Shown: positions 15,325 through 25,608, counted from the stretch's first letter. The stretch: 38,606 nt of DNA from Bacteroidaceae bacterium (GCA_017464815.1 JAFTYI010000017.1:1-38606); one strand, 5' to 3'. Translations and numbers: made by a program. The notes: generated by a model not told the origin, from the sequence alone.

Positions 15325-17415
15325 TTATTCAATCAACCCACGATTGCGGAGCAGCGCTTCGGGATTGGGCTCGGCGCCACGGAAGCGTTTGTAGAGCGTC
15401 ATGGGCTCTTCACTGCCTCCCATCTCGAGGATGTTCTGGCGGAAGCTGCGTCCGGTGGCCTCGTCGAAGATGCCCTTCTCCTTGAAGGCTTCGAAGCCGT
15501 CGGCGTCGAGGACTTCGGCCCACAGGTAGCTGTAGTAGCCTACGGCATAGCCACCGCTGAAGACGTGGTTGAAGTAGGTGCTGCGGTAGCGGAAGGTGAT
15601 TTCGGGGATGAGGCCAATCTTCTCGGCGATGGTCTTCTCGAAGGCGTTGGCATCAAAGTCGGTGTAGTCGGTGAGCATGTGGTACTCCATGTCGAGCAGG
15701 GCGGCAGCCACCAACTCCACGGTCTCGAAGCCCGAGTTGAACGATGAGGCGGCCTGCATCTTGGCAATCAGTTCGTCGGGGATGGCCTCGCCCGTCTGAT
15801 AGTGGTGGGCATAGAGCTTCATCACCTCGGGTTCGATGGCCCAGTGCTCCATGATTTGTGAGGGAAGCTCTACGAAGTCGCGAGCCACGCTGGTACCGGC
15901 CACTGAGGGGTAGCGCGTCTGGGTGAGCATGCCATGCAGGGCGTGTCCGAACTCGTGGAAGAGGGTGCGTGCCTCGTCTATATTAAGCAGTGAGGGTGTG
16001 TCACCTGTGGGGCGGGTGAAGTTGCACACGTTCACAATCATGGGGCGCTTGTTCTCGCTGTCCACATTGAGTGGGTCAACGATATTGTTCATCCATGCAC
16101 CGGCACGCTTGGTAGCGCGGGGGAAGTAGTCGGCATAGAAGAGGGCCAGGTGCGACGAATCGCCGTCGAGCACTTCAAAGGTCTTCACCTCGGGGTGGTA
16201 GATGTCAATGCCTTCGATGGGGCGGAAGTTGACGCCGAAGAGTTTGTTGGCCACCATGAACGACCCCTTGCGTACGTTGTCGAGCGAGAAGTAAGGCTTC
16301 AGTTCGCTTTCGCTCAGGGCATATTTGGCTTCGCGCAGTTTCTCTGTGTAGTACCACCAGTCCCATGCTTCCAGTTTTTCTCCCTTTCCCTCGGCATCCA
16401 TCATCTTTTGCAGTTCGGCAGCCTCGGCTTTCGCCTTGGGCAGTGCGGCATTCCAGATGGTCATCAGCAGGTCGTAGGCCGCTTGGGGAGTCTTGGCCAT
16501 TTTGTCCTCCAACTGATATTCGGCAAAGTTGTTGAAGCCGAAAAGTTGGGCTTTCTGTTGGCGCAGCTTCAGGATGCGGGTAATGACGGCCTTGTTGTCA
16601 TTCTCGTTGTTGTTGTCGCCACGGTTGATGTAGCCGAGGTACATCTGGCGACGCAGGTCGCGGTTGTCGGCATACTGCATGAAAGGTATCCAACTGGGCT
16701 TCTGCAGGGTGAAGAGCCATCCCTCCTTGCCAACGGCTTGAGCCGATTCGCGTGCGGCGTCGATGCTGCTTTGGGGAAGTCCGGCGAGGTCCTTCTCATC
16801 GGTGATGACCAGTTGGAAAGCATTCGTCTCGGCCAGTGAGTTGTTGCCGAACTCGATGCTGGCCAGTGAGAGCTGCTTCTCAATCTCCATGAACTGCTCC
16901 TTCTGTTCAGCGTTCAGCAGGGCACCGCCGCGCACAAACATGCGGTAATACTTGTCGAGCACCATCTCCTGCTCGCGGGTCAGTCCCAAGTTAGCTTTGT
17001 TGTCATAGATAGCCTTCACGCGGGCAAACAGTGCCTCGTTCATCGTCATGTAGGCGTTGTGTTCGGTCATCAGGGGCATGATTTTCATCTCTGTCTCCTT
17101 CATCACCGAGTCGGCATCCGTCTCGTTGAGGTTGAAGAACACGCCCACCACCCGGCTCAGCAACCGTCCGCTACGCTCCAAAGCTCCGATGGTGTTGTCA
17201 AACGTAGGGGCTTCCGTGCAGGCCACGATGGCGTCGATTTCCGCCCTCTGCTGCTTGAAAGCTTCGAGGAAAGCCTCCTCGTAGTGAGTTGATTCATACT
17301 TGCTGAATTCCGGCGCGCCGTGGGGCAAAGCCGACTCCTTCAGCAACGGGTTCCCTTGTTGCCCTGTGCAGGCAACCATTGCTAACATAGCCATTCCAAT
17401 AAATGCTTTTTTCAT
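15325..17415 (-). CDS. dcp: M3-family dipeptidyl carboxypeptidase, lipoprotein
   Basis: A zinc peptidase that releases C-terminal dipeptides from small peptides. The 696 residues match the Dcp / oligopeptidase length. The zinc site is HEFGHALHG (His487, Glu488, His491), with Glu516 in RDFVELPSQ as probable third ligand. The C-terminal substrate block FNHVFSGGYAVGYYSYLWAEVLDADGF (about 623-649, seen as FSGGYAVGYYSYLW) is typical. The start carries a lipoprotein signal ending LAMVAC (Cys16), so unlike the cytoplasmic E. coli Dcp this enzyme is exported and anchored, probably serving peptide scavenging in the periplasm. It is a single gene with a -7 box upstream. Confidence 0.93.
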   Translation of the reverse strand: MKKAFIGMAMLAMVACTGQQGNPLLKESALPHGAPEFSKYESTHYEEAFLEAFKQQRAEIDAIVACTEAPTFDNTIGALERSGRLLSRVVGVFFNLNETDADSVMKETEMKIMPLMTEHNAYMTMNEALFARVKAIYDNKANLGLTREQEMVLDKYYRMFVRGGALLNAEQKEQFMEIEKQLSLASIEFGNNSLAETNAFQLVITDEKDLAGLPQSSIDAARESAQAVGKEGWLFTLQKPSWIPFMQYADNRDLRRQMYLGYINRGDNNNENDNKAVITRILKLRQQKAQLFGFNNFAEYQLEDKMAKTPQAAYDLLMTIWNAALPKAKAEAAELQKMMDAEGKGEKLEAWDWWYYTEKLREAKYALSESELKPYFSLDNVRKGSFMVANKLFGVNFRPIEGIDIYHPEVKTFEVLDGDSSHLALFYADYFPRATKRAGAWMNNIVDPLNVDSENKRPMIVNVCNFTRPTGDTPSLLNIDEARTLFHEFGHALHGMLTQTRYPSVAGTSVARDFVELPSQIMEHWAIEPEVMKLYAHHYQTGEAIPDELIAKMQAASSFNSGFETVELVAAALLDMEYHMLTDYTDFDANAFEKTIAEKIGLIPEITFRYRSTYFNHVFSGGYAVGYYSYLWAEVLDADGFEAFKEKGIFDEATGRSFRQNILEMGGSEEPMTLYKRFRGAEPNPEALLRNRGLIE

Positions 17416-17460
17416 GTTTTCAGTTTATGATAGTTTGTTCCTTATTATCTAAAATGTGCG

Positions 17461-17468
17461 CAAAGGTA
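17461..17468 (-). promoter_or_regulatory. -7 box of the peptidase gene
   Basis: The minus strand reads TACCTTTG 45 bases before the start codon. A TTTTTG lies upstream but only 12 bases away, so the -33 element is uncertain. Confidence 0.6.
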
Positions 17469-17629
17469 GTGAAAAACCTGCAAAAACTTCTCTTAATGTT
17501 CGCTTTTCCCTTCTTTTTCGTGTTTTGTAGATGTATGATTCAAGAACTTTCCCTGAATCTTTTGAAAAAATCACTAAGTATTAGTTTCGTAATGGAGGAA
17601 TGCTTTAAAATGGAGAATGGATAAAGGGG

Positions 17630-17760
17630 CAGTTCGCAGAAAAATGTAAATTAATGGTAGAAGCATAAAATCTTATGCTTTGTAGAACGAATACTTCGAT
17701 GGGAAAGTGAAATAAAAGAATAAGAGGGGCGGAAGTAAACACTTTCTGCCTCTCTTTTGT
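17630..17760 (+). ncRNA. Possible small RNA or orphan leader ending in a terminator
   Basis: A perfect 8-bp hairpin AAGCATAA-AATC-TTATGCTT (17661-17680) is followed by a terminator-like stem AGAGGGGCGGAAGT / ACTTTCTGCCTCTCT and TTTTG (17723-17758). No protein gene on the plus strand ends before it, so it may terminate an unannotated small transcript. The rest of 17470-17875 holds no recognisable gene. No clear promoter was found. Confidence 0.4.
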
Positions 17761-17824
17761 TCTATATTTCGATGAGGATTAAAAGTGTTTTAGGTTTTGT
17801 GGGCGGAATATGAAAAATAGTTTG

Positions 17825-17832
17825 TATCTTTG
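17825..17832 (+). promoter_or_regulatory. -7 box of the V-ATPase operon
   Basis: TATCTTTG lies 43 bases before the first start codon. TTTG at 17796-17799 is 25 bases upstream, longer than the usual 19-21. Confidence 0.6.
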
Positions 17833-17875
17833 CCGCTAATTTAGTAACACCTATTTATAATATATATCTTAGATT

Positions 17876-18466
17876 ATGGAAAATAAGATTCAAGAGCTGA
17901 CAGACAAGCTTTTCCGCGATGGTGTGGAAAAGGGTAACGAAGAGGCGCAGCGAATCGTGGAGAAAGCTAATGGCGAGGCTGCCGAACTGGTGAAGAATGC
18001 TCAGAAGGAGGCCGAGGAGATTGTGGCTGCTGCTGAGAAGAAAGCGGCTGAGTTGCTGAACAACACGAAGAAGGAGTTGGGACTGTATGCCGGACAGACA
18101 GTGAACGCATTGAAGAGCGAAGTTGCCAACTGCTTGACAAATAATGTGGTGGCCGATGCTGTGAAGGGATTGGTGGAGGACAAGGATTTCCTCTGCAAGT
18201 TTGCCGTGGCACTGGCCGAAAAGTGGGTTGCTGACGAGGCTGTGGTTATATCTTCGGCTGAAGCTGAAACATTGAAGTCTTATTTTGCATCGAAGGCAAA
18301 GGCTTTGCTGGACAAGGGAGTGAAGATTGAACAGGTGAACGGACAGAAATCGCTCTTCACGATTGCTCCGGCCGACGGTTCGTACAAGGTGAACTTTGGT
18401 GCTGAGGAGTTTGAGGAGTTCTTCAAGTCGTTCCTGCGTCCGCAGTTGGTGGAGATGTTATTTTAA
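17876..18466 (+). CDS. atpE: V/A-type ATPase subunit E
   Basis: The peripheral-stalk subunit that holds the catalytic head to the membrane part. The 196 residues have a long Ala/Glu/Lys-rich helix (about 1-75, EAAELVKNAQKEAEEI) for coiled-coil pairing and a globular C-terminal half, the arrangement of subunit E. The partner G/H subunit is not encoded nearby. It is the first gene of the operon. The assignment depends on the helical pattern plus the position ahead of the A and B subunits. Confidence 0.88.
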   Translation: MENKIQELTDKLFRDGVEKGNEEAQRIVEKANGEAAELVKNAQKEAEEIVAAAEKKAAELLNNTKKELGLYAGQTVNALKSEVANCLTNNVVADAVKGLVEDKDFLCKFAVALAEKWVADEAVVISSAEAETLKSYFASKAKALLDKGVKIEQVNGQKSLFTIAPADGSYKVNFGAEEFEEFFKSFLRPQLVEMLF

Positions 18467-18548
18467 TGAAGGAATTAAGGAATTAAAGAATTAAAAGGTG
18501 ACTTTCACTGGGTTAATTTTTTAATTGTTAATTATTAATTTTGAAAGA

Positions 18549-19391
18549 ATGAGTAGCTATTATTGCCTGATGGCGGGATTGCCTGACATTGCGCTGAACG
18601 GTGGCGGACAGAGGGCACAGTCGGTGGCTGGCTTCAAGGAGGTGCTTTCCGAGGTGCTGACTGAGGCGGACAAGAAGCTGATGTTCTACTTCTACCTGCG
18701 GTATGATTGCTTGAACTTGGTGAAACTGCTGAAGTCACCCGAGGCGGAGATCAGTCTGTTGGGCAACTACTGCCGTGAGCAGTACGAGGAGGTGATGGAG
18801 TCGGTTCGTGAAAAGAGCTTCAATGCACGTCGCTATCCGTCGTTCTTCGCTACCTTCGTTGGCGACTATGCCTGCAACAAGGACAAGAAGGGGTACTTTC
18901 CCGAGGATGCCATCTTGCTGGAGTATTATAAATATGCCTTGAAGTGTCCTGACCAGATGTTGCGCCAATGGTTTGAGATGAACCTGAACGTGACCAATAT
19001 CCTGACGGCCTTGATTGCCAGGAAGTATGATTGGAACGTGGCTGACTATATCCAGGGTGATAACGAGGTGTGCGAGATGATACGCCAAAGCAGTGCGCGC
19101 GACTTTGGATTGGGTCTGGAATTGGACTATGTGGCCGAACTGATGAAGATTGTCGAGTGTGAAGACCCCGTAGAGAAGGAGAAACGCATCGATGCTTTCA
19201 AGTGGATGTGGCTGGAGGACAAGACTTTTATGGATGTGTTCTCCATCGACGCCGTGTTTGCCTACATGTGCAAGCTGGAGATGCTGGAGCGCTGGGAGAA
19301 ACTGGATGTGGAGACGGGACGCGAGACTTTCCGCCAGATTATCGAGAATCTGCGTAGCGAGGCACAGGTGCCGGAGGAATTTAAACGATAA
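18549..19391 (+). CDS. DUF2764 protein, V-ATPase operon subunit (possible C-subunit counterpart)
   Basis: The 280 residues start MSSYYCLMAGLPDIAL, which I recognise as DUF2764. The family travels with V/A-ATPase genes in Bacteroidota and relatives and sits where subunit C (the rotor-to-ring adaptor) would be expected. A role as C analogue is an inference from position and the helical, all-alpha appearance. ATG 18549 is used rather than an upstream TTG at 18525, since the family begins with MSSYY and GAAAG lies just before it. The 82 bases to the preceding gene hold AGGAATTA-type direct repeats. Confidence 0.8.
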   Translation: MSSYYCLMAGLPDIALNGGGQRAQSVAGFKEVLSEVLTEADKKLMFYFYLRYDCLNLVKLLKSPEAEISLLGNYCREQYEEVMESVREKSFNARRYPSFFATFVGDYACNKDKKGYFPEDAILLEYYKYALKCPDQMLRQWFEMNLNVTNILTALIARKYDWNVADYIQGDNEVCEMIRQSSARDFGLGLELDYVAELMKIVECEDPVEKEKRIDAFKWMWLEDKTFMDVFSIDAVFAYMCKLEMLERWEKLDVETGRETFRQIIENLRSEAQVPEEFKR

Positions 19392-19414
19392 AACTAAAAA
19401 AATAGAATCATTAT

Positions 19415-21163
19415 ATGACAAAAGGAACTGTTAGTGGCGTTATCGCCAACATGGTAACGCTGAAGGTGGACGGCCCCGTAGCTCAAGGCGAGATATGCTA
19501 CATTGAGACCGGTGGCGACCGTCTGATGTCGGAGGTCATTAAGGTGGTAGGTTCGGACGTGTACGTACAGGTGTTCGAGAGTACCCGTGGCCTGAAAGTG
19601 GGAGCCGTGGCCGAGTTTACGGGTCACATGCTGGAAGTGAAGCTGGCTCCTGGTATGTTGTCGAAGAACTTCGACGGATTGCAGAACGACCTGGACAAAA
19701 TGGAGGGTGTGTTCTTGAAACGTGGACAGTACACCGACCCCATTGATGAAGACCGCCTGTGGGAGTTTACCCCCATTGCCAAGGTGGGCGATGAGGTGCA
19801 GGCTGCCGACTGGTTGGGCGGTGTGGAGGAGAATTCACAACCGCTGAAAATCATGGCTCCCTTCCAGTTGGAGGGTAAGGCCAAGGTGAAGAGCATCGCA
19901 TCCAAGGGACAATATAAGGTGTCGGACGTGATTGCCGTGTTGACCGATGCTGAAGGAAAGGACATCGAGGTGAACATGATTCAGCACTGGCCGGTGAAAT
20001 TTGCCATGACGAACTACAAGCAGAAACCGCGTCCCTTCAAATTGTTGGAGACGGGTGTGCGCACCATCGATACGTTCAACCCCATCGTAGAGGGTGGTAC
20101 GGGCTTCATCCCCGGTCCCTTCGGTACGGGTAAGACGGTGCTCCAGCACGCTATTTCAAAGCAGGCAGAGGCGGACATTGTTATCATTGCAGCCTGTGGT
20201 GAGCGTGCCAACGAGGTGGTGGAAATCTTTACTGAGTTCCCCGAATTGGTTGACCCCCACACGGGACGCAAGCTGATGGAGCGTACCATCATCATTGCCA
20301 ACACCTCTAACATGCCTGTGGCTGCCCGTGAGGCTTCGGTGTATACAGCCATGACGATGGCCGAGTATTACCGTGCGATGGGTCTGCGTGTGTTGCTGAT
20401 GGCTGACTCTACGTCACGTTGGGCACAGGCTCTGCGCGAGATGTCGAACCGTATGGAGGAGTTGCCCGGTCCCGATGCGTTCCCCATGGACCTCTCGGCC
20501 TTGATTTCAAACTTCTACGGCCGTGCAGGATACGTTTATCTGAACAATGGCGAGGTGGGCTCCATCACCTTCATCGGTACGGTGTCGCCCGCCGGTGGTA
20601 ACTTGAAGGAGCCTGTGACGGAGAACACCAAGAAGGTGGCCCGTTGCTTCTACGCCCTGGAGCAGGACCGTGCCGACAAGAAACGCTATCCGGCCGTAAA
20701 CCCCATCGACTCTTATTCAAAATACTTGGAATATCCCGAGTTTGCCGAATACATCAAGGAGCGCATCAACGACCGTTGGATTCCGAAGGTGCTCGACTTG
20801 AAGACCCGTATGCAACGTGGTAAGGAGATTGCCGAGCAGATCAACATCTTGGGTGACGACGGTGTGCCCGTGGACTACCACGAGACATTCTGGAAGTCGG
20901 AGGTCATCGACTTTGTCATCCTGCAACAGGATGCATTCGACGAAGTGGATGCCGTGACTTCGCTGGAACGTCAGGAGGAGATTCTCGACTTGGTGGTGGA
21001 CATCTGCAACATCGACTTCAAGTTTGACAACTTCCTGGATGTGGTGAATTATTTCAAGAAGATGATTAACGTCTGCAAGCAGATGAACTACTCCGAATAC
21101 AAGTCAGAACAATACTATGACTTCAAGAATCAGGTTCAGGAGATGCTTGCAGCACACAAATAA
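19415..21163 (+). CDS. atpA: V/A-type ATPase catalytic subunit A
   Basis: The nucleotide-hydrolysing subunit of the head. The 582 residues include the P-loop GPFGTGKT (234-241, Lys240), the catalytic glutamate segment ACGERANEVVE, the adenine-pocket region and the non-homologous insert (about 105-200) that separates V/A catalytic chains from F-type beta. The length is standard. It begins MTKGTVSGVIANMVTLK, the typical N-terminal beta-barrel. Spacing to the next gene is 17 bases, so it belongs to one transcript with B. Confidence 0.97.
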   Translation: MTKGTVSGVIANMVTLKVDGPVAQGEICYIETGGDRLMSEVIKVVGSDVYVQVFESTRGLKVGAVAEFTGHMLEVKLAPGMLSKNFDGLQNDLDKMEGVFLKRGQYTDPIDEDRLWEFTPIAKVGDEVQAADWLGGVEENSQPLKIMAPFQLEGKAKVKSIASKGQYKVSDVIAVLTDAEGKDIEVNMIQHWPVKFAMTNYKQKPRPFKLLETGVRTIDTFNPIVEGGTGFIPGPFGTGKTVLQHAISKQAEADIVIIAACGERANEVVEIFTEFPELVDPHTGRKLMERTIIIANTSNMPVAAREASVYTAMTMAEYYRAMGLRVLLMADSTSRWAQALREMSNRMEELPGPDAFPMDLSALISNFYGRAGYVYLNNGEVGSITFIGTVSPAGGNLKEPVTENTKKVARCFYALEQDRADKKRYPAVNPIDSYSKYLEYPEFAEYIKERINDRWIPKVLDLKTRMQRGKEIAEQINILGDDGVPVDYHETFWKSEVIDFVILQQDAFDEVDAVTSLERQEEILDLVVDICNIDFKFDNFLDVVNYFKKMINVCKQMNYSEYKSEQYYDFKNQVQEMLAAHK

Positions 21164-21180
21164 TATAAGGTATAGAAAAT

Positions 21181-22509
21181 ATGGCAACAACAGCATTCCA
21201 AAAAGTATATACGAAAATCAGCCAGATTACGAAGGCCACTTGTTCGCTAAAGGCAAAGGGAGTGGGCTACGATGAACTGGCCACCATCAACGGCAAACTG
21301 GCTCAGGTTGTGAAGATTGCAGGCGATGACGTGACCCTCCAGGTGTTTGAGGGTACGGGTGGCATCCCCACTAACGCCGAAGTGGTGTTCCTTGGCAAGG
21401 CTCCCTCTTTGAAGGTGGGCGAGCAATTGTCGGGACGTTTTTTCAATGCCTACGGACAACCTATTGACGGTGGTCCGGAGATTGAGGGCAAGGAGGTGGA
21501 AATCGGTGGTCCCTCGGTGAACCCCGTGCGTCGTAAGCAACCGAGTGAACTGATTGCAACCGGTATTGCCGGTATCGACTTGAACAATACCCTCGTGTCG
21601 GGTCAGAAGATTCCGTTCTTTGCCGACCCCGACCAGCCTTTCAACGAAGTGATGGCCATGGTGGCCCTGCGTGCCAAGGTTGATAAGATTATCTTGGGTG
21701 GTATGGGTATGACCAACGACGACTATTACTTCTTCCGCAACACATTCTCCAACGCCGGTGCGTTGGACCGCATCATCTGTTTCATGAACACCACCGAGGA
21801 CCCCGCCGTAGAGCGTCTGTTGATTCCCGACATGGCGTTGACGGCTGCCGAGTACTTCGCCGTGGAGAAGAACGAGAAGGTGCTTGTGTTGCTGACCGAC
21901 ATGACCTCGTATGCCGACTCGTTGGCTATCGTGTCGAACCGTATGGACCAGATTCCTTCGAAGGACTCTATGCCCGGTTCGCTCTACTCCGACTTGGCAA
22001 AGATTTACGAGAAGGCCGTGCAGTTCCCCGAAGAGGTGGGTGGTGGCTCCATCACCATCATTGCCGTGACTACGCTTTCGGGTGGCGACATCACGCACGC
22101 CGTACCCGATAACACCGGTTACATCACCGAAGGTCAGCTCTATCTGCGCCGTGATTCCGACATCGGTAAGGTTATCGTCGACCCGTTCCGCTCACTGTCT
22201 CGTCTGAAGCAGTTGGTGGCCGGAAAGAAGACCCGTAAGGACCATAGCCAGGTAATGAATGCGGCTATCCGCCTCTACTCCGATGCGGCTAATGCCAAGA
22301 CCAAGCTTGAGAATGGTTTCGACCTGACGGACTATGACAACCGTTGTCTGGACTTCGCCAAGGATTATGCCGGCAAATTGCTGGCTATTGATGTGAACCT
22401 CGACACCGAGGAGATGCTCGACGTGACGTGGACGCTCTTCCGCAAGTACTTCAAGATTGAAGAGGTGAATATCAAGAAGGAGTTTACCGACATTTACTGG
22501 AAAGACTAA
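21181..22509 (+). CDS. atpB: V/A-type ATPase regulatory subunit B
   Basis: The non-catalytic partner of A in the hexameric head. The 442 residues show the homologous beta-barrel and nucleotide fold but no P-loop (the site reads DPDQPFNEVMAMVAL). The block LTDMTSYADSLAIVSNRMDQIP carries the conserved arginine loop that completes the active site of A. The start ATG 21181 follows the A stop by 17 bases. Confidence 0.97.
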   Translation: MATTAFQKVYTKISQITKATCSLKAKGVGYDELATINGKLAQVVKIAGDDVTLQVFEGTGGIPTNAEVVFLGKAPSLKVGEQLSGRFFNAYGQPIDGGPEIEGKEVEIGGPSVNPVRRKQPSELIATGIAGIDLNNTLVSGQKIPFFADPDQPFNEVMAMVALRAKVDKIILGGMGMTNDDYYFFRNTFSNAGALDRIICFMNTTEDPAVERLLIPDMALTAAEYFAVEKNEKVLVLLTDMTSYADSLAIVSNRMDQIPSKDSMPGSLYSDLAKIYEKAVQFPEEVGGGSITIIAVTTLSGGDITHAVPDNTGYITEGQLYLRRDSDIGKVIVDPFRSLSRLKQLVAGKKTRKDHSQVMNAAIRLYSDAANAKTKLENGFDLTDYDNRCLDFAKDYAGKLLAIDVNLDTEEMLDVTWTLFRKYFKIEEVNIKKEFTDIYWKD

Positions 22510-22555
22510 AACAAGAGGTGTGATAACCCTTTAATTCTTAGTTGGAATAAAAGAA

Positions 22556-23161
22556 ATGGCAATAAAGTTTCAATATAACAAGACATCGCTTCAGCAGATT
22601 GAAAAGCAACTGAAGATGCGACAACGCACCTTGCCCATTATTAAGAGCAAGGAGACGGCGTTGCGCCTCGAGGTGAAGAAATGCAAGGAGGAGGCCGTGG
22701 CTTTGGAGAAGAAACTGGAAAGTCAGATTGGAGGATACGAGACGATGTATGCCCTTTGGGGAGAGTTTGACCCGTCGCTGGTGGCTCTGAAGGATGTGGA
22801 ACTGGATGTGAAGAAGATTGCCGGTGTCCGCGTCCCCGTCCTGAAGAATATACGTCTTGAAGTCCGTCCGTTCGGCTTGTTCAGTGCTCCCAAGTGGTAC
22901 TTCGACGGGATCAATCTGTTGCAGGGCCTTGCCAAGACGGCTGTTGAGCGCGAATTTGTGCTTGCCAAGCTGGGGCTGTTGGAACATGCCCGCAAGAAGA
23001 CCACTCAGAAGGTGAACCTTTTTGAGAAGGTGCAGATTCCGGGATTCCAAGAGGCCGTGCGCAAGATTAAGCGATTCATGGAAGATGAGGAGAACCTCTC
23101 CAAGTCTTCACAGAAAATCTTGAAATCACTTCAGGAGAAGAGAAAGGAGGCTGAGGCATGA
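22556..23161 (+). CDS. atpD: V/A-type ATPase subunit D
   Basis: The central rotor shaft. The 201 residues have long N- and C-terminal helices rich in Lys/Glu/Leu that form an antiparallel coiled coil, with the family start block TLPIIKSKETALRLE. Its stop codon overlaps the start of subunit I (ATGA at 23158-23161), giving translational coupling. Subunit F, which normally binds D, is not encoded in this operon. Confidence 0.92.
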   Translation: MAIKFQYNKTSLQQIEKQLKMRQRTLPIIKSKETALRLEVKKCKEEAVALEKKLESQIGGYETMYALWGEFDPSLVALKDVELDVKKIAGVRVPVLKNIRLEVRPFGLFSAPKWYFDGINLLQGLAKTAVEREFVLAKLGLLEHARKKTTQKVNLFEKVQIPGFQEAVRKIKRFMEDEENLSKSSQKILKSLQEKRKEAEA

Positions 23162-25008
23162 TTCTGAAAATGGAAAAATTAGTGCTTCTTATTCGCAGTA
23201 AGGAGTATCGGGGGTTTTTGGAAGAACTTCGTGGATTGGGAGTTGTTCATGTGGAGATGAATCAGAGCGTCGGTGCTGACAAAGACCTCCTTGAATTCAT
23301 GCAAAAGCGGACGGCGTATCAGGCGTTGCAGAAGAATCTGACCATTGCTGCCACTGCCTGTAAGGATGCCGTGTCGGAGCCTGCCGGGGAGTTGTCCGTT
23401 GAGCAGGTGTCAACCCGATACGATGCGTACCAGCAACAACTTCAGGCCCTGTTCACCCAATCGCAAGAGGTGGCTAAGGACATCGCGGAGCTGGAAGTCT
23501 GGGGCGACTTTGACTGGAAATCGGTAGACCGGCTTGGCGAGAATGGCTGGAAGATGCAGTTCTTTGCTTGTCCCGAAAAGAGCTTCGACGAGGCGTGGGT
23601 GGCCGAGTATAATGCGACTCCCATCAGTAGCAAGAACGGACAGACCTATTTTGTGACGATAAACAACCGGTTGGTGGAATTGCCCGCTACTCCCGTCAGT
23701 TTGCCTCGCAAGAGCCTCTCATCATTGTTGGCCGAGCAGGGCAGCTTGCAGCACGAGGCGAAGGAACTGACCGGTGCGTTCAATGCCTTCTGCAAAACCT
23801 CCCTGCCACAGGTGGATAAAGCCTTGTCCAATCTGGAGAGCGAAATCAATCTGATGGAGGTCGACCAGTTCGGAGGCGAGCGTGTGGCCGGTGGTGCCGT
23901 GGTAGTGATGGATGGTTGGGTGCCGGCCGAGAATGCCGCTGAGGTGCGTCAGATGCTTGATGCCAAGGGCGTGTTCTATGAGATGCGTCCGGCTGAAAAG
24001 GAGGACAATGCCCCCATCAAGTTGAAGAATGGCAGAATCAGTCGCCTGTTCGAGATGCTTACCCGCATGTACGGTATGCCCGACTATGGCGAGTTTGACC
24101 CCACTCCTCTGTTCGCACCCTTCTATGCATTGTTCTTCGGTATGTGCGTGGGCGATGCCGGTTACGGACTCTTCGTCATAGCCTTGGGGCTCTACTTGAA
24201 GTCCAAGTTAAGCAAGTCCATGTCAGGGTTGCTCAATCTGCTCATCACCTTAGGTGCAGCCACCACCATCGTGGGGGCCTTGTTCAACACCTTCTTCGGT
24301 TTTGCACTCACCGATTTCCATTTGCCCGAATGGATGAGTTCGCTCCTCATAACAGGCAAGTGGGACGGCACTGCTTACGACAAGACCATGGTGTTGGCCC
24401 TTCTGGTAGGTATGTTCCACATCTGTTTTGCCATGACGGTGAAGTCCATTTGCACCACCGTCCGCTATGGTTTCAAGAATGCCCTCTCCGATTGGGGATG
24501 GTGGTTGTTGGTTTGTGGCTCCGTTGTGGTGGCCACGCTCAACTACCTGGGAGTCATCGACATGGAAGTTTCCAAGATGGCCTTCATCGGTGTCGGAGGC
24601 GTGTCGGCCATAGGCATCTACCTGTTGAACAACCTTCGTCGCAATGTCTTTGTCAACGTGGGTGCCGGCCTTTGGGACACCTATAACATGGCCACAGGCC
24701 TTATGGGCGACCTCTTGTCTTACCTCCGTCTCTACGCCCTTGGCTTGGCCGGTGGTATGTTGGGAGGTGTGTTCAACGACTTGGGCCTCCAGCTCAAGGA
24801 CTCCATGGACGGTGTGCTTTTCGGCATCCCCGGCTGGATTTGTTGCGGACTGATTTTCGTGGCAGGCCACACGTTGAACATTGCCCTCTCATGCTTGAGC
24901 GGATATGTACACTCCATTCGTCTGACCTTTGTCGAGTACTTCAAGAACTCCGGTTACGATGGTCGTGGCGTGGCTTACAATCCCTTTGCAGAGAAGAAGG
25001 GGGAGTAG
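23158..25008 (+). CDS. atpI: V/A-type ATPase subunit I (a-subunit)
   Basis: The membrane stator that forms the ion half-channels next to the rotor ring. About 300 residues of soluble N-terminal arm are followed by seven or eight membrane segments from residue 310 on (FAPFYALFFGMCVGDAGYGL region). The essential arginine is Arg524 in SYLRLYALGLAGGMLGG. The 616 residues match the family. Start ATG 23158 overlaps the D stop; an ATG four codons later is an alternative. Confidence 0.95.
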   Translation: MILKMEKLVLLIRSKEYRGFLEELRGLGVVHVEMNQSVGADKDLLEFMQKRTAYQALQKNLTIAATACKDAVSEPAGELSVEQVSTRYDAYQQQLQALFTQSQEVAKDIAELEVWGDFDWKSVDRLGENGWKMQFFACPEKSFDEAWVAEYNATPISSKNGQTYFVTINNRLVELPATPVSLPRKSLSSLLAEQGSLQHEAKELTGAFNAFCKTSLPQVDKALSNLESEINLMEVDQFGGERVAGGAVVVMDGWVPAENAAEVRQMLDAKGVFYEMRPAEKEDNAPIKLKNGRISRLFEMLTRMYGMPDYGEFDPTPLFAPFYALFFGMCVGDAGYGLFVIALGLYLKSKLSKSMSGLLNLLITLGAATTIVGALFNTFFGFALTDFHLPEWMSSLLITGKWDGTAYDKTMVLALLVGMFHICFAMTVKSICTTVRYGFKNALSDWGWWLLVCGSVVVATLNYLGVIDMEVSKMAFIGVGGVSAIGIYLLNNLRRNVFVNVGAGLWDTYNMATGLMGDLLSYLRLYALGLAGGMLGGVFNDLGLQLKDSMDGVLFGIPGWICCGLIFVAGHTLNIALSCLSGYVHSIRLTFVEYFKNSGYDGRGVAYNPFAEKKGE

Positions 25009-25063
25009 TGAGGTGAAAAAAAACAAAGAAACAAAACATTATTAACAACTTAAAAATTTATAA

Positions 25064-25492
<429 letters not shown>

Positions 25493-25510
25493 GCCTCGCG
25501 CTTGAGCAAT

Positions 25511-25570
25511 AAAAAAAGAGAGAGAGGGTGGGTTCTATCGAAGCAGATAGGGCCCACCCTCTCTCCCTTT
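25511..25570 (+). terminator. Terminator of the V-ATPase operon
   Basis: A 20-bp stem (25520-25539 with 25546-25565, two mismatched pairs) has a 6-base loop, A7 before it and CCCTTT after it. The T tract is short but the stem is very stable. Confidence 0.75.
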
Positions 25571-25608
25571 GGGGTAAGTTTCGCAAGCTCAACTTTCTTG
25601 TAGATAAA

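Noticed and set aside
16150-16839. Plus-strand frame of 229 codons
   Set aside because: Antisense to the M3 peptidase; no ribosome site or motif.
17403-17624. Plus-strand frame of 73 codons before the V-ATPase operon
   Set aside because: Overlaps the peptidase promoter and start, with Phe/Leu-rich composition and no ribosome site.
21247-22098. Minus-strand frame of 283 codons
   Set aside because: Antisense to V-ATPase subunit B, which is certain.
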